Of a stretch of 34,792 bases of DNA, positions 1 through 7,969 are shown one piece after another; the stretch's first letter is position 1, and each line of letters opens with the position of its first letter. Below the pieces are notes generated by a model. The model saw nothing but the letters and a program-made list of their open reading frames with translations, searched no databases and was not told the DNA's origin. Where the stretch lies: positions 1 through 34,792 of the forward strand of contig JBCDGZ010000081.1 in NCBI GenBank assembly GCA_038750655.1. The letters run 5' to 3'. Source of the DNA: JBCDGZ01 sp038750655 (GTDB lineage Bacteria; Bacteroidota; Bacteroidia; Chitinophagales; Saprospiraceae). A program made the position numbers and the translations under genes.

Positions 1-2
1 AG

Positions 3-215
3 CGCCAGGCGGCCGCCGAGACGGCGGTGGCAACGGCGGAAGAAGAGGCGAAGGCGGCTGAAGCGGCCGCCGCTGAGGCCGACCAGCAACGGATTGCTGC
101 CGTAGGGGCTGCCCAAGAGGCTGAAAAAGTCTCCGAGGAGTTGATCAAAAAGCTCAAACGACTCGAAGAGGAGCTGAAGCGCAAAGAAAAGGAAAGCTCC
201 AACGGCGGAAAGTAG
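3..215 (+). CDS. C-terminal end of an Ala/Glu-rich coiled-coil protein (partial)
   Basis: The reading frame is open from the window edge, so this is the 3' end of a longer gene whose start is not visible. The visible 70 residues are almost only Ala, Glu, Lys and Gln. They run as an Ala/Glu-rich stretch into a Lys/Glu heptad-like stretch (KKLKRLEEELKRKEKE) and a short polar tail ending NGGK. This is the signature of a long charged alpha-helix or coiled coil. I do not recognise a family from this fragment, and such tails occur in many unrelated envelope and cytoskeletal proteins. No function is proposed. A GTG at 27 is in frame but there is no reason to think translation starts there. Confidence 0.6.
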   Translation, partial: RQAAAETAVATAEEEAKAAEAAAAEADQQRIAAVGAAQEAEKVSEELIKKLKRLEEELKRKEKESSNGGK

Positions 216-326
216 TTAAAGAATTATTAATTGCTTGTTTTAAGACGAAATATCTATTAGAAAGGAAGGATATTTGTTGTTGGTAAGTGATCTATGACGG
301 TTTAACAAAACTAGGAAATACTAAAG

Positions 327-1748
327 ATGAAAAAAGCACTATTTTTCGTATTTGCCCTCTTCTTTATCGCTCCCCAAAGCTGGGCGGACAATGGCTATCG
401 CATCGAAGTCAATTTGTTGGATTTCGAAGGAGATGAGATTTATCTGGGCTACCATTACGGCGATAAGCAGTATATCAAGGATACGGTTCAGATGAGCGAA
501 AATGGCAACTATGTCTTTGAAGGCGAGGAGCCACTAGATGGCGGCATGTACCTTATTGTCCTTCCGCCGGATAACCAGTTTATCCAGGTATTGGTCGATG
601 AACAACAGCAGCATTTTTCTTTGAGCACGACGACGGATGATCCGGTTACCAATATTGAAATTAAAGGTTCTGCGGAGAATCAGCTCTTTTATGACTATAT
701 GGGATTCTTGGACCAAAAGCGCGAGCTGGCAACGCCTCTGCAAGAGGAAATGGGCCAGGAAAAGCTGTCTGAAGCCAGAAAGGCGGAATTGCAAAAACAA
801 CTGGATGCCATTACTGCTGAAGTGAATGCCTACCAGCAGGAGATCATGAAAAAGCATACAGAGACGCTCACGGCAGCCATTATCCGCTCCGGGCAAGAAC
901 TCAAAACTCCCGAATTTACGGGAGACAAACAAGAATACCAGCGGTGGGATTTTTTCAAAAAACACTGGTTCGACAATTTGAATATGGCTGATCCAAGGCT
1001 CTTACGCAGCCCCGTGCAGTTCCAAAAAGTCGATCAGTACATGACCAAACTGGTGGCGCAGCATCCTGACTCGCTGATTATCGGGGTTGATCGGGTGCTT
1101 AAGATGGTGGAGCCAAGCCAGGAGACTTTCCAATTCTACCTCATCCACTTCCTCAATGTATACGCCAAGTCCAAGATCGTTGGAATGGACGCTGTATACG
1201 TTCACATCATCGAGGACTATTACGCCAAGGGCCGTGCACCGTGGACAGAAGAGGAGCAGTTGAATAAAATCATTGATAGTGGTCGTAAGCTGGCCCCTCT
1301 GCTGATCGGAAAGCAGGCGCCAAAGATCACAATGTATAAAAAAGATGGCAGCACACTTGGTCTTTATGATGTCAAGTCCGAGTATACGGTCCTTTTCTTC
1401 TGGGATCCGGATTGTGGGCACTGCAAGAAGTCAATGCCCGATATGATCAAATTTTACAATGATTATAAAGACAAAGGCGTGGAAGTCTTTGCGGTTTGTA
1501 CCAAGCTGAAAGATGCCGAGGCCAAGTGCTGGGATATGATCGACGAAAAGGGGATGGACATTTGGATTAATGTCTCGGATAAGATGTTGCGCTCTCGCTT
1601 CAAACAGCTCTACGATATTCGTACAACCCCGCAAGTCTATGTCTTGGATAAGGATAAAAAGATCATCTCCAAGCGCCTTGGTGCTGACCAATTGGGGACA
1701 GTCATCGATAATTTGATTCAAATGAAGAAGGAGGAGAAAAAGCCTTAG
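327..1748 (+). CDS. Secreted TlpA-like thioredoxin-fold protein (DUF4369/DUF5106 type)
   Basis: This is a 473-residue envelope protein. Residues 1-20 form a signal peptide (MKK, hydrophobic core, cut after SWA). Residues about 21-110 resemble the beta-rich DUF4369-type domain found at the N-terminus of Bacteroidota thioredoxins (EGDEIYLGYHYGDKQYIKDT). A charged helical middle (about 125-180) and a DUF5106-like segment follow. The thioredoxin domain spans about 325-465 and has the active site CGHC at residues 363-366 (FFWDPDCGHCKKS) and a cis-Pro loop (TTPQVYVLD). Family knowledge suggests periplasmic thiol-disulfide exchange; the substrate is unknown. The gene stands alone, convergent with ubiX, and I see no clear promoter in the 110 bp upstream. 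The fold call is firm; the N-terminal domain names are less so. Confidence 0.85.
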   Translation: MKKALFFVFALFFIAPQSWADNGYRIEVNLLDFEGDEIYLGYHYGDKQYIKDTVQMSENGNYVFEGEEPLDGGMYLIVLPPDNQFIQVLVDEQQQHFSLSTTTDDPVTNIEIKGSAENQLFYDYMGFLDQKRELATPLQEEMGQEKLSEARKAELQKQLDAITAEVNAYQQEIMKKHTETLTAAIIRSGQELKTPEFTGDKQEYQRWDFFKKHWFDNLNMADPRLLRSPVQFQKVDQYMTKLVAQHPDSLIIGVDRVLKMVEPSQETFQFYLIHFLNVYAKSKIVGMDAVYVHIIEDYYAKGRAPWTEEEQLNKIIDSGRKLAPLLIGKQAPKITMYKKDGSTLGLYDVKSEYTVLFFWDPDCGHCKKSMPDMIKFYNDYKDKGVEVFAVCTKLKDAEAKCWDMIDEKGMDIWINVSDKMLRSRFKQLYDIRTTPQVYVLDKDKKIISKRLGADQLGTVIDNLIQMKKEEKKP

Positions 1749-1775
1749 CCGTAAAATAATAGGCTATTAACCTGT

Positions 1776-2342
1776 TTATTCGTCCTCTTCCCCCCATCGG
1801 TAGGATTTTAATTCCAAACCTGCCAGATCAATTACTCGGTCTACTACTGTAGCAGCAACTTCCTCAATGGTTTTGGGCTGACTGTAGAAGGAGGGGCTGG
1901 CCGGGCAAATGATGCCTCCTGCCTCTGTGATGGTTTTCATGTTATTGATGTGAATGAGGTTGTAAGGGGTGTCGCGCGGTACTAGAATCAGCCGACGACG
2001 TTCTTTGAGGATGACATCGGCTGCCCTGGTGATTAGGTCATTAGAAATGCCGGTGGCGATGCGCCCCATCAGCCCCATCGAGCAGGGACAAACGATCATG
2101 CAGCCATACTTGGCTGATCCGGAGGCGAAGGGTGCCATAAAGTCGTTCTTGGCGTAAAAGTCAAAAGGGTATTGATCATAATTTGGGTTACCCAGTTCGT
2201 ACTCCCAGTTGAATTTGGCATTTTCGGTCATGACTACACCGACTGCCTGCAATTGATCCTGTAGTTGTGAAAGACGATCGAGTAAAACTTTGGCATAAAT
2301 AGATCCGCTGGATCCTCCAATGGCGACGATGAGTTTTTTCAT
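1776..2342 (-). CDS. ubiX: UbiX family flavin prenyltransferase
   Basis: This 188-residue cytosolic enzyme joins a dimethylallyl group to FMN to make prenyl-FMN, the cofactor of UbiD-type decarboxylases. It starts MKKLIVAIGGSSGSIYA, the family's nucleotide-binding opening. It also has CPCSMGLMGRIATGIS, the conserved LVPRDTP region, and ICPASPSFYSQP near the C-terminus. The length is typical. I chose the ATG at 2342 because the longer frame adds 18 residues with no family resemblance. No ubiD partner lies in the window, so the recipient decarboxylase (possibly for menaquinone or aromatic acids) is not shown. The gene is divergent from the thioredoxin lipoprotein at 2630, across an interval that carries a perfect palindrome. 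Confidence 0.92.
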   Translation of the reverse strand: MKKLIVAIGGSSGSIYAKVLLDRLSQLQDQLQAVGVVMTENAKFNWEYELGNPNYDQYPFDFYAKNDFMAPFASGSAKYGCMIVCPCSMGLMGRIATGISNDLITRAADVILKERRRLILVPRDTPYNLIHINNMKTITEAGGIICPASPSFYSQPKTIEEVAATVVDRVIDLAGLELKSYRWGEEDE

Positions 2343-2532
2343 GTAGCTAGTGTCCCTCGCAGGACATATTTGTGGCTTCTGTGCCGGATGATGCAATAAT
2401 GAAGTAAAATTTATGTCTTTTTAAATGGCAATCCGCTTCGACGTTTAAGTAATTCAAGTTGCGATTCACTTTTAAAAGAATAAATGCGTTAGATATTTGA
2501 ATCACCACCTCGTGGTTCACAAAATCTTCCTT

Positions 2533-2554
2533 ACCTGCCTGCCGGCAGGCAGGT
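2533..2554. repeat. 22-bp perfect palindrome (ACCTGCCTGCC plus its reverse complement)
   Basis: Positions 2533-2543 read ACCTGCCTGCC and 2544-2554 are its exact reverse complement, with no loop. It sits in the 287-bp divergent interval between ubiX and the thioredoxin lipoprotein. Read as protein on the minus strand it gives PACRQAG, a peptide I recall as a recurring artefact of such palindromes in draft annotations of Bacteroidota and candidate phyla. That suggests a dispersed genomic repeat rather than a local operator. There is no T-run beside it, so it is not a simple terminator. Confidence 0.85.
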
Positions 2555-2629
2555 TGACTCTCGTTCATCGCAACTTGGGATAAGTATGGAACAATGATTG
2601 TCTCTTTTTTTAGTTAAAATTAATAGACC

Positions 2630-3178
2630 ATGTACAAATCTGCATTTAAAGCTATTTCCCTCTTTTTTGCCGCCTATCTTCTCATTGCTTGTAGCCTTTC
2701 TCAGCCCGCTGCTGAGGTCGCCAAAAAGGGTGAAGTCAAGTGGTACACCTGGGAAGAAGCTATAGAAGCTAACAAAAAAGAGCAGAAAAAGATCATGGTA
2801 GACATCTACACCAGCTGGTGTGGTTGGTGCAAGGTGATGGATAAAAAAACTTTCGCCAAATCCGATGTCGCCTCCTACCTCAACGAGCATTTTTACCCCG
2901 TCAAGCTGGACGCTGAACAAAGAGAAGCCATCGAATTTGATGGGCATACGTTCAACTTCATAGAGAGTGGTCGCCGAGGAGTGCATCAACTGGCTTATTC
3001 CCTTTTAGATGGTCAAATGTCTTACCCTGCCATCGTATTTTTGGACGGCGATGTCAAGCGCATCACCATATCAAAGGGCTACACGGAGGCCAAGGACTTC
3101 ATGACGCAGCTCCAATTTATTGAGGGGAATCATTACCAAAGCCAGTCCTTCGAGCAATTCAAGAAAGACAGTAAGTAG
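2630..3178 (+). CDS. Thioredoxin-fold lipoprotein (DUF255/thioredoxin_7-like)
   Basis: This 182-residue lipoprotein has a hydrophobic N-terminus ending in the lipobox LIAC, so Cys21 would be lipidated. After a short linker, residues about 37-160 form a thioredoxin-like domain with a long helix before the active site. The active site, TSWCGWCKVMD, has redox cysteines Cys64 and Cys67, and is followed by the typical KKTF..., VKLD... and YPAIVFLDGD segments. CGWC with a following K-x-M is characteristic of the DUF255/thioredoxin_7 group. It would act in the periplasm facing a membrane, in thiol-disulfide exchange or repair; the partner is unknown. It is convergent with the aminotransferase at 3269, and a bidirectional hairpin lies between them. 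Confidence 0.85.
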   Translation: MYKSAFKAISLFFAAYLLIACSLSQPAAEVAKKGEVKWYTWEEAIEANKKEQKKIMVDIYTSWCGWCKVMDKKTFAKSDVASYLNEHFYPVKLDAEQREAIEFDGHTFNFIESGRRGVHQLAYSLLDGQMSYPAIVFLDGDVKRITISKGYTEAKDFMTQLQFIEGNHYQSQSFEQFKKDSK

Positions 3179-3215
3179 GTCGATTCATTCATTGCCTACT
3201 GCCTAAAAATATAAA

Positions 3216-3252
3216 CAGCCCGATGCCTAAAAGGCTACGGGCTGCTTCTTTT
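3216..3252. terminator. Bidirectional hairpin terminator between convergent genes
   Basis: CAGCCCG (3216-3222) pairs with CGGGCTG (3238-3244), and GCC/GGC extends the stem across a 2-bp mismatch around a short A-rich loop. A T-rich tract (CTTCTTTT) follows on the plus strand, and an A-rich tract before it gives the minus strand a U-rich tail. Placed between the convergent thioredoxin lipoprotein and the aminotransferase, it could end both transcripts. Confidence 0.7.
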
Positions 3253-3268
3253 CAACTGTTATAGATTT

Positions 3269-4477
3269 TTAATTTAATTGGCCTACGGCCGCTTTGATCC
3301 GCTTGATCGCCTCCGTCAGCTGCTCATCGGAAGCGGCATAGGAGATGCGGAAGCAATTGTCAGCGCCGAAGGCACTGCCGCTCACCACCGCCACGTGAGC
3401 CACTTGTAACAGATAGTTACAGAAATCATCCGCCGAATCGATCGTCCATTCCCCATTGCTTTTACCAAAGTAGGCACTGATGTCCGGGAAAATGTAAAAA
3501 GCACCTTGAGGATGGTTAACGCGGAAACCCGGAATAGCCCGAAGGCCATTGACCACCAGCTCTCTTCTTCTCAAAAAGGCTTCGCGCATCTTATGCGTCG
3601 GCTCCATATCACCTAGCAGGGCCTTAGCCCCCGCCATTTGCCCAAAAGCCGTCGCCCCCGAGGTGATCTGCCCCTGAATCTTCGCACAGGCCTTGGCCAA
3701 CCAGGCCGGTCCACCTATGTAGCCCAATCGCCAGCCCGTCATCGCAAAGCCCTTAGAAAAGCCATTGATGGTGACGGTCCGGTCGCGTACAGAGTCTATA
3801 GCACCGATACTAGCGTGCTGGCCAGTGAAATTGATGTATTCATAAATCTCATCCGCAACGATATAGACGCCCTCGTGGCGGGCGATGACCTCGGCCAGCC
3901 CTTCCAGCTCCTCGCGGGTATAGACTGATCCAGTCGGATTGCAAGGCGAAGAAAAGAGCACGAATTTGGTCTTTTCGTTAATGGCAGCGGCCAGCTGTTC
4001 TGGAGTGACTTTAAAGTCTTGATCTATATCTGCTTTGAGTATAACGGGGGTACCGCCGCCCAGACGTACAATTTCGTAGTAAGAAACCCAATAGGGAGCC
4101 AGAATGACCACCTCATCGCCTTCGTCGAGCAAGGCCATGCTGACATTGGCCACACTTTGCTTCGCTCCGTTGGAAACGACAATTTGGTTGATGTCAAAGT
4201 GCAGATCATTGTCCCGTTTGAATTTGGTGCAAATCGCCTCCCGCAGGGCAACGAGCCCCGGTACGGGGGTATATTTAGTATATCCCATTTGCAAGGCTTC
4301 TGCAGCGGCCTCTTTAATGTGATCAGGAGTATCAAAATCGGGCTCTCCCAGGCTGAGGCTGATAACATCGTGTCCCTGCGCTCTGAGGTCGCGGGCCATT
4401 TGAGCCATTTTGATCGTAGCAGATTCTGCCATCCGTAAAATGCGCTGAGAAAGTGGAAAAGTCTCTGTAAGTGCCAT
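3269..4477 (-). CDS. aspC: Class I/II pyridoxal-phosphate aminotransferase (aspartate aminotransferase type)
   Basis: This 402-residue cytosolic enzyme has all fold-type I aminotransferase landmarks. They are the LSLGEPDFDTP opening (about 42-51), the SNGAKQS cofactor loop (about 102-108), NPTG (180-183), the DEIYEY motif with Asp209, the PLP lysine Lys242 in FSKGFAMTGWRLGY, and a late FRISYA arginine that would bind the substrate carboxylate. By family it transfers an amino group between aspartate and 2-oxoglutarate, though related enzymes accept aromatic or other amino acids, so the substrate is inferred. It is transcribed on its own away from the glycosyltransferase. A TACCTTTG element on the minus strand (4555-4562) lies about 70 nt before the start. 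Confidence 0.9.
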   Translation of the reverse strand: MALTETFPLSQRILRMAESATIKMAQMARDLRAQGHDVISLSLGEPDFDTPDHIKEAAAEALQMGYTKYTPVPGLVALREAICTKFKRDNDLHFDINQIVVSNGAKQSVANVSMALLDEGDEVVILAPYWVSYYEIVRLGGGTPVILKADIDQDFKVTPEQLAAAINEKTKFVLFSSPCNPTGSVYTREELEGLAEVIARHEGVYIVADEIYEYINFTGQHASIGAIDSVRDRTVTINGFSKGFAMTGWRLGYIGGPAWLAKACAKIQGQITSGATAFGQMAGAKALLGDMEPTHKMREAFLRRRELVVNGLRAIPGFRVNHPQGAFYIFPDISAYFGKSNGEWTIDSADDFCNYLLQVAHVAVVSGSAFGADNCFRISYAASDEQLTEAIKRIKAAVGQLN

Positions 4478-4554
4478 TGAGTCGTAGAGTTATTAATGAT
4501 TAGGTATTTGCGTTATATCGTTACTCGTTATACTGAGAATTGGCTAAGACGCTG

Positions 4555-4562
4555 CAAAGGTA
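4555..4562 (-). promoter_or_regulatory. TAnnTTTG-type -7 element upstream of the aminotransferase
   Basis: The minus strand reads TACCTTTG, an exact match to the Bacteroidota -7 consensus TAnnTTTG. It lies 78 bp before the ATG at 4477 and would leave a leader of about 70 nt. I see no TTG/TTTG -33 element at the expected distance, so the call rests on the -7 box and position alone. Confidence 0.4.
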
Positions 4563-4661
4563 GCTCATTTATACAGGATAAGCTAACTTAAATCCGTCTG
4601 TGTCTACCTTTTAAACTCTTCGATACGTAATTTAACAAGACAAGTTCTCCTTTCTGTTCGC

Positions 4662-4669
4662 TAAATTTG
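4662..4669 (+). promoter_or_regulatory. TAnnTTTG-type -7 element upstream of the glycosyltransferase
   Basis: TAAATTTG matches the Bacteroidota -7 consensus exactly and lies 52 bp before the ATG at 4722. It faces away from the minus-strand element at 4555-4562 in the same divergent interval. No convincing -33 box is visible. Confidence 0.45.
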
Positions 4670-4721
4670 TAATTTTACACCATTCGGGATGAAGGTCCCT
4701 TAGAATCAGAGGGAAAAGCTC

Positions 4722-5495
4722 ATGCAAAAAATTTCATTAATCATACCTTGCTACAATGAATCTCAGCGCATCAATCTGCTGGTCGATGCGCTTCGGGAGT
4801 TCGATGCGCAGTGGCCTGCGCCCTACGAGGTGATCGTCGTTAATGATGGTAGCAAAGATGATACTTCGCAAAAACTGCGTGCTCAGCTCCCCAATACCCT
4901 TCGAAATGCAGCACCTCAGATCATCGATGCTCCGCAAAATCAGGGGAAAGGCCATGCCCTGAGCCTCGGCGTAGCCGCCGCTACCGGTGATTTTGTGCTG
5001 ACCCTCGACGCCGATATGGCCACCCACCCGCTGGAATTGCTCAAATGGCTGGAACGCCGTCCCGATGGGCTCTTCAGCAGCCAACATCTACTTATTGGCT
5101 CCAGAGAGCATGAAGAGTCGCAGGTCAAGGCGCTGTGGCTGCGCCGCTTCGCCGGAGGGCTCTACAACGGCGCGATTCGCCTCTTTACGCCCATCAGTGC
5201 CCGCGATACTCAGTGCGGCTTCAAGCTCTATCCGGCCGCTGCGGCCAAGGCGCTCTTCGCCAGCCTCCGCATCAAAGGATGGGCGCACGACATTGAATTG
5301 CTCTACAAGGCCCATTTGATCGGTCTGAAAATATGCCCCATGCCGGTGGCCTGGCAGCATGTCGAAAATGAAAAAATTTCGGTCTTCAAGGACGGTATGA
5401 TCATGCTTTTTCACACCATCTACATTTCCTGCCGCATTAAGCTGGAATGGTATGTGCTGCGCCGCCGCTGGACCCGTCAGTTGCAGCGCAAGTAA
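4722..5495 (+). CDS. Family 2 glycosyltransferase (DPM1/ALG5-like)
   Basis: This 257-residue GT-A fold transferase opens with SLIIPCYNES, then VIVVNDGSKDDT (nucleotide-sugar binding), a GKGHAL segment and LDADMA with the metal-binding Asp96-x-Asp98. DTQCGFKLY follows around 170, a motif typical of the dolichyl-phosphate mannose/glucose synthase branch. The C-terminus is basic (RRRWTRQLQRK) with a hydrophobic stretch around 225-240 that may hold it at the membrane. By family it would move a sugar from a nucleotide donor to a polyprenyl-phosphate or other lipid acceptor at the inner membrane; donor and acceptor are not determined. It is 65 bp upstream of the carboxylase gene, which has its own promoter-like element. 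Confidence 0.85.
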   Translation: MQKISLIIPCYNESQRINLLVDALREFDAQWPAPYEVIVVNDGSKDDTSQKLRAQLPNTLRNAAPQIIDAPQNQGKGHALSLGVAAATGDFVLTLDADMATHPLELLKWLERRPDGLFSSQHLLIGSREHEESQVKALWLRRFAGGLYNGAIRLFTPISARDTQCGFKLYPAAAAKALFASLRIKGWAHDIELLYKAHLIGLKICPMPVAWQHVENEKISVFKDGMIMLFHTIYISCRIKLEWYVLRRRWTRQLQRK

Positions 5496-5524
5496 TTTCC
5501 CACCAACATATTCTCCTTATTGAT

Positions 5525-5532
5525 TACCTTTG
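5525..5532 (+). promoter_or_regulatory. TAnnTTTG-type -7 element upstream of the carboxylase gene
   Basis: TACCTTTG matches the -7 consensus exactly and leaves a leader of about 20 nt before the ATG at 5561. That is the same geometry as the better-supported promoters at 22713-22743 and 27627-27657. It also argues for the ATG at 5561 over the in-frame ATG at 5447, which lies upstream of it inside the glycosyltransferase gene. Confidence 0.5.
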
Positions 5533-5560
5533 TTCTGTTCAGAATTCAAAACCTAAATCC

Positions 5561-7102
5561 ATGCAAGAACAGTTAAAGCAATTAGAGAAAAAAAATGAGA
5601 AAGCACTGCTTGGCGGTGGTGCTAATCGCATTGAAAAACAACACGACAAAGGCAAGCTCACGGCCCGAGAACGCATCCATTTTTTGATGGACAAAGGCTC
5701 CTTCGAAGAAATCGGTATGCTGGTTACCCACCGAAGTACTGACTTTGGGATGGAAAACCAACAATTCTTTGGCGACGGTGTCATCACGGGCTATGGTACC
5801 ATCTCCGGTCGACTAGTCTATGTTTTTGCGCAGGATTTTACAGTCTTTGGCGGCTCCTTGTCAGAGACTCATGCAGAGAAGATTTGTAAAATTATGGATT
5901 TGGCCATGAAAAATGGCGCACCACTAATTGGTCTGAACGATTCGGGAGGGGCTCGGATTCAGGAGGGAGTGAAGTCACTAGGGGGCTACGCCGACATCTT
6001 CTACCGCAACGTCATCGCCTCTGGCGTCATCCCGCAGATTTCCGCCATCATGGGCCCCTGCGCCGGCGGCGCGGTCTATTCGCCCGCAATGACCGATTTT
6101 ACCCTCATGGTCGAAGGGACCTCCTATATGTTTGTCACTGGCCCCAATGTGGTCAAGACGGTGACCAACGAAGAAGTTACCTCTGAAGAACTGGGCGGCG
6201 CCTCTGCTCACTCTGTCAAATCAGGCGTCACCCACCTCACTGCGGCTAATGATATTGATTGTATCGATAAAATCAAGCGCCTGCTGAGCTATATGCCCCA
6301 AAACTGCGAGGATAAGCCCGCCATGCTGGACTACCAACTGGGTGATGAGCGTCGTGAGCAGTTGATGGACATCATTCCGGAGAGCGTCAATCAGCCCTAC
6401 GATATGCGGGAGGTGATTGAGGGTATCATGGACGAAGGTTCTTTTATGGAAGTGCACGAGAATTATGCAGAAAATATCGTTATTGGTTTCGCTCGTCTGG
6501 CCGGCCGTAGCATCGGCGTAGTCGCCAATCAGCCGATCCACCTCGCCGGCTGCCTCGATGTCAACAGCTCCAAGAAAGGGGCGCGCTTCGTGCGCTTTTG
6601 CGATTGCTTCAATATTCCGCTGTTAGTGCTGGTCGATGTTCCGGGCTTCCTGCCGGGGACCGATCAAGAGTGGAATGGCATCATTGTCAATGGGGCCAAA
6701 TTACTCTTCGCTTTCAGTGAGGCGACGGTTCCTCGGGTGACCCTGATCACCCGCAAAGCCTACGGCGGTGCCTATGATGTAATGAATTCCAAGCACATCG
6801 GGGCTGATATGAACTACGCTTGGCCCAGTGCCGAGATTGCTGTGATGGGGGCAAAAGGAGCCAGTGAGATCATTTTCCGCAAAGAAATCAAGGCCGCCGA
6901 TGATCCCGAGGCGAAGCTCAAGGAGAAGGAGGCCGAGTACGCCGAGAAGTTTGCCCATCCTTTCCGCGCCGCCAGCCGCGGCTTTATCGATGAGGTCATC
7001 CAACCTGTGGATACCCGCCGCAAGCTAATCAAAGCATTCGCCATGCTCAATAATAAGGTTGACCAGTTGCCCCGAAAGAAACACGGAAATATTCCACTTT
7101 AA
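5561..7102 (+). CDS. pccB: Acyl-CoA carboxylase carboxyltransferase (beta) subunit, propionyl-CoA type
   Basis: This 513-residue cytosolic subunit moves CO2 from carboxybiotin to an acyl-CoA, typically propionyl-CoA to methylmalonyl-CoA. It has two crotonase-like halves. The N-half shows GKLTARERI, GGSLSETHAEKI, LNDSGGARIQEG and GPCAGGAVYSPA; the C-half shows the PGFLPGTDQE loop, LITRKAYGGAYDVM and a MGAKGASEIIF segment. It ends in PRKKHGNIPL, the usual PccB/MmdA tail. Length is normal. The same fold serves methylmalonyl-CoA decarboxylase, so the exact acyl-CoA is inferred. The biotin carboxylase and biotin carrier subunits are not in the window. I start it at MQEQLKQLEKKN because the 38 residues upstream overlap the previous gene in another frame and carry no family signal. 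Confidence 0.93.
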   Translation: MQEQLKQLEKKNEKALLGGGANRIEKQHDKGKLTARERIHFLMDKGSFEEIGMLVTHRSTDFGMENQQFFGDGVITGYGTISGRLVYVFAQDFTVFGGSLSETHAEKICKIMDLAMKNGAPLIGLNDSGGARIQEGVKSLGGYADIFYRNVIASGVIPQISAIMGPCAGGAVYSPAMTDFTLMVEGTSYMFVTGPNVVKTVTNEEVTSEELGGASAHSVKSGVTHLTAANDIDCIDKIKRLLSYMPQNCEDKPAMLDYQLGDERREQLMDIIPESVNQPYDMREVIEGIMDEGSFMEVHENYAENIVIGFARLAGRSIGVVANQPIHLAGCLDVNSSKKGARFVRFCDCFNIPLLVLVDVPGFLPGTDQEWNGIIVNGAKLLFAFSEATVPRVTLITRKAYGGAYDVMNSKHIGADMNYAWPSAEIAVMGAKGASEIIFRKEIKAADDPEAKLKEKEAEYAEKFAHPFRAASRGFIDEVIQPVDTRRKLIKAFAMLNNKVDQLPRKKHGNIPL

Positions 7103-7204
7103 TTCTACGAATAAGGTGACCCCTCTCAATTGTTTCGTCTAAAGGATGTTGTTCCGCAAGGAACCCGCATTATTGAACATTAGCTAAATCCAAAATCAAA
7201 TATC

Positions 7205-7876
7205 ATGAAACCCTTAACTTTTATTATTGCCTTGCTCTTCTTTTCTTTTGCAGCCCTCGCCCAAATACAGGTAGAGGTAGCTGAGGAGGAACGTGCGATG
7301 AATTTGGGGCTGAATATGGCCTGTATCATTACACTGGAAAATGCAAGTGAAAAGGATGCTGAGAAGACTTGGACGAAGTTTATGAAGCGTTACGGCAAGA
7401 AGACCAAGAAAGTCAAAAAATCTGATGAATACCTCACCGATAATGCAACAGTCAATGGAATGAGCAACAATACAGTAGATGTCTACGCTACTTTTGACCA
7501 GCAGGGAGATGATGTAGAACTCTCCGTTTGGTACGACTTGGGCGGGGCCTATCTTTCTTCCAATACCCATCCTGACCGCTTTGAGGCGGCCAATAAAATG
7601 CTTAATGACTATGCCAATCAGATGGCTAAGCAGGCCGTAGAGCGGGAGCTTGAAAACCAAGAAAAAAGCCTGAAAGCTATGGCTGGCGATCTTAAGAAGA
7701 TGCAGAAAGATAAGACGAGCATGGAGAATGACATCTCAAAGTACGAAAAGAAAATCGAAGAGGCCAAGGCCGGTATCGCTCAAAACCTCAAAGATCAGGA
7801 GGCCAAAGCGGCTCAGATTAAAGGGCAGGAAAACATTATCGGTGAAGTTAAAAAGCGCTTGAAGAAATTTAACTAG
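7205..7876 (+). CDS. Secreted coiled-coil protein of unknown function
   Basis: This is a 223-residue protein with a clear signal peptide (residues 1-19, cut after ALA before QIQVEV). Residues about 20-140 are a mixed alpha/beta region containing TWTKFMKRYGKKTKKVKKSD and a beta-like VDVYATFDQQGDDVELSVWYD. From about 145 to 217 it is a Lys/Glu/Gln-rich helix (KMQKDKTSMENDISKYEKKIEE), probably a coiled coil. I recognise no named family. The predicted location is the periplasm or outer-membrane inner leaflet. A strong terminator follows 40 bp after its stop, so it is the last gene of its transcript. Confidence 0.75.
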   Translation: MKPLTFIIALLFFSFAALAQIQVEVAEEERAMNLGLNMACIITLENASEKDAEKTWTKFMKRYGKKTKKVKKSDEYLTDNATVNGMSNNTVDVYATFDQQGDDVELSVWYDLGGAYLSSNTHPDRFEAANKMLNDYANQMAKQAVERELENQEKSLKAMAGDLKKMQKDKTSMENDISKYEKKIEEAKAGIAQNLKDQEAKAAQIKGQENIIGEVKKRLKKFN

Positions 7877-7915
7877 TTCAAGCCGCATAAGACGATAAGA
7901 ATTTACTAAATTCGG

Positions 7916-7948
7916 CCTTCTTCCGGGTGTTCGGGAGAAGGTTTTTTT
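7916..7948 (+). terminator. Strong intrinsic terminator after the coiled-coil protein gene
   Basis: CCTTCTTCCG (7916-7925) and CGGGAGAAGG (7932-7941) form a 10-bp stem with one G-U pair around a 6-nt loop, directly followed by seven T residues (7942-7948). This is a textbook rho-independent terminator on the plus strand. The next gene starts at 7970, only 21 bp on, so its promoter must overlap or lie upstream of the hairpin. Confidence 0.9.
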
Positions 7949-7969
7949 ATTGAAACTTTTCGTACGTGT

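Noticed and set aside
2347..2568. A 73-codon minus-strand frame with the PACRQAG peptide
   Set aside because: The peptide is only a translation of the 22-bp palindrome, and the rest of the frame has no support; the interval is better read as a divergent intergenic region.
7151..7164. GTTCC-GCAA-GGAAC hairpin upstream of the secreted coiled-coil gene
   Set aside because: The stem is only 5 bp with no T-run and no conserved neighbours; it may be a chance hairpin in the leader.
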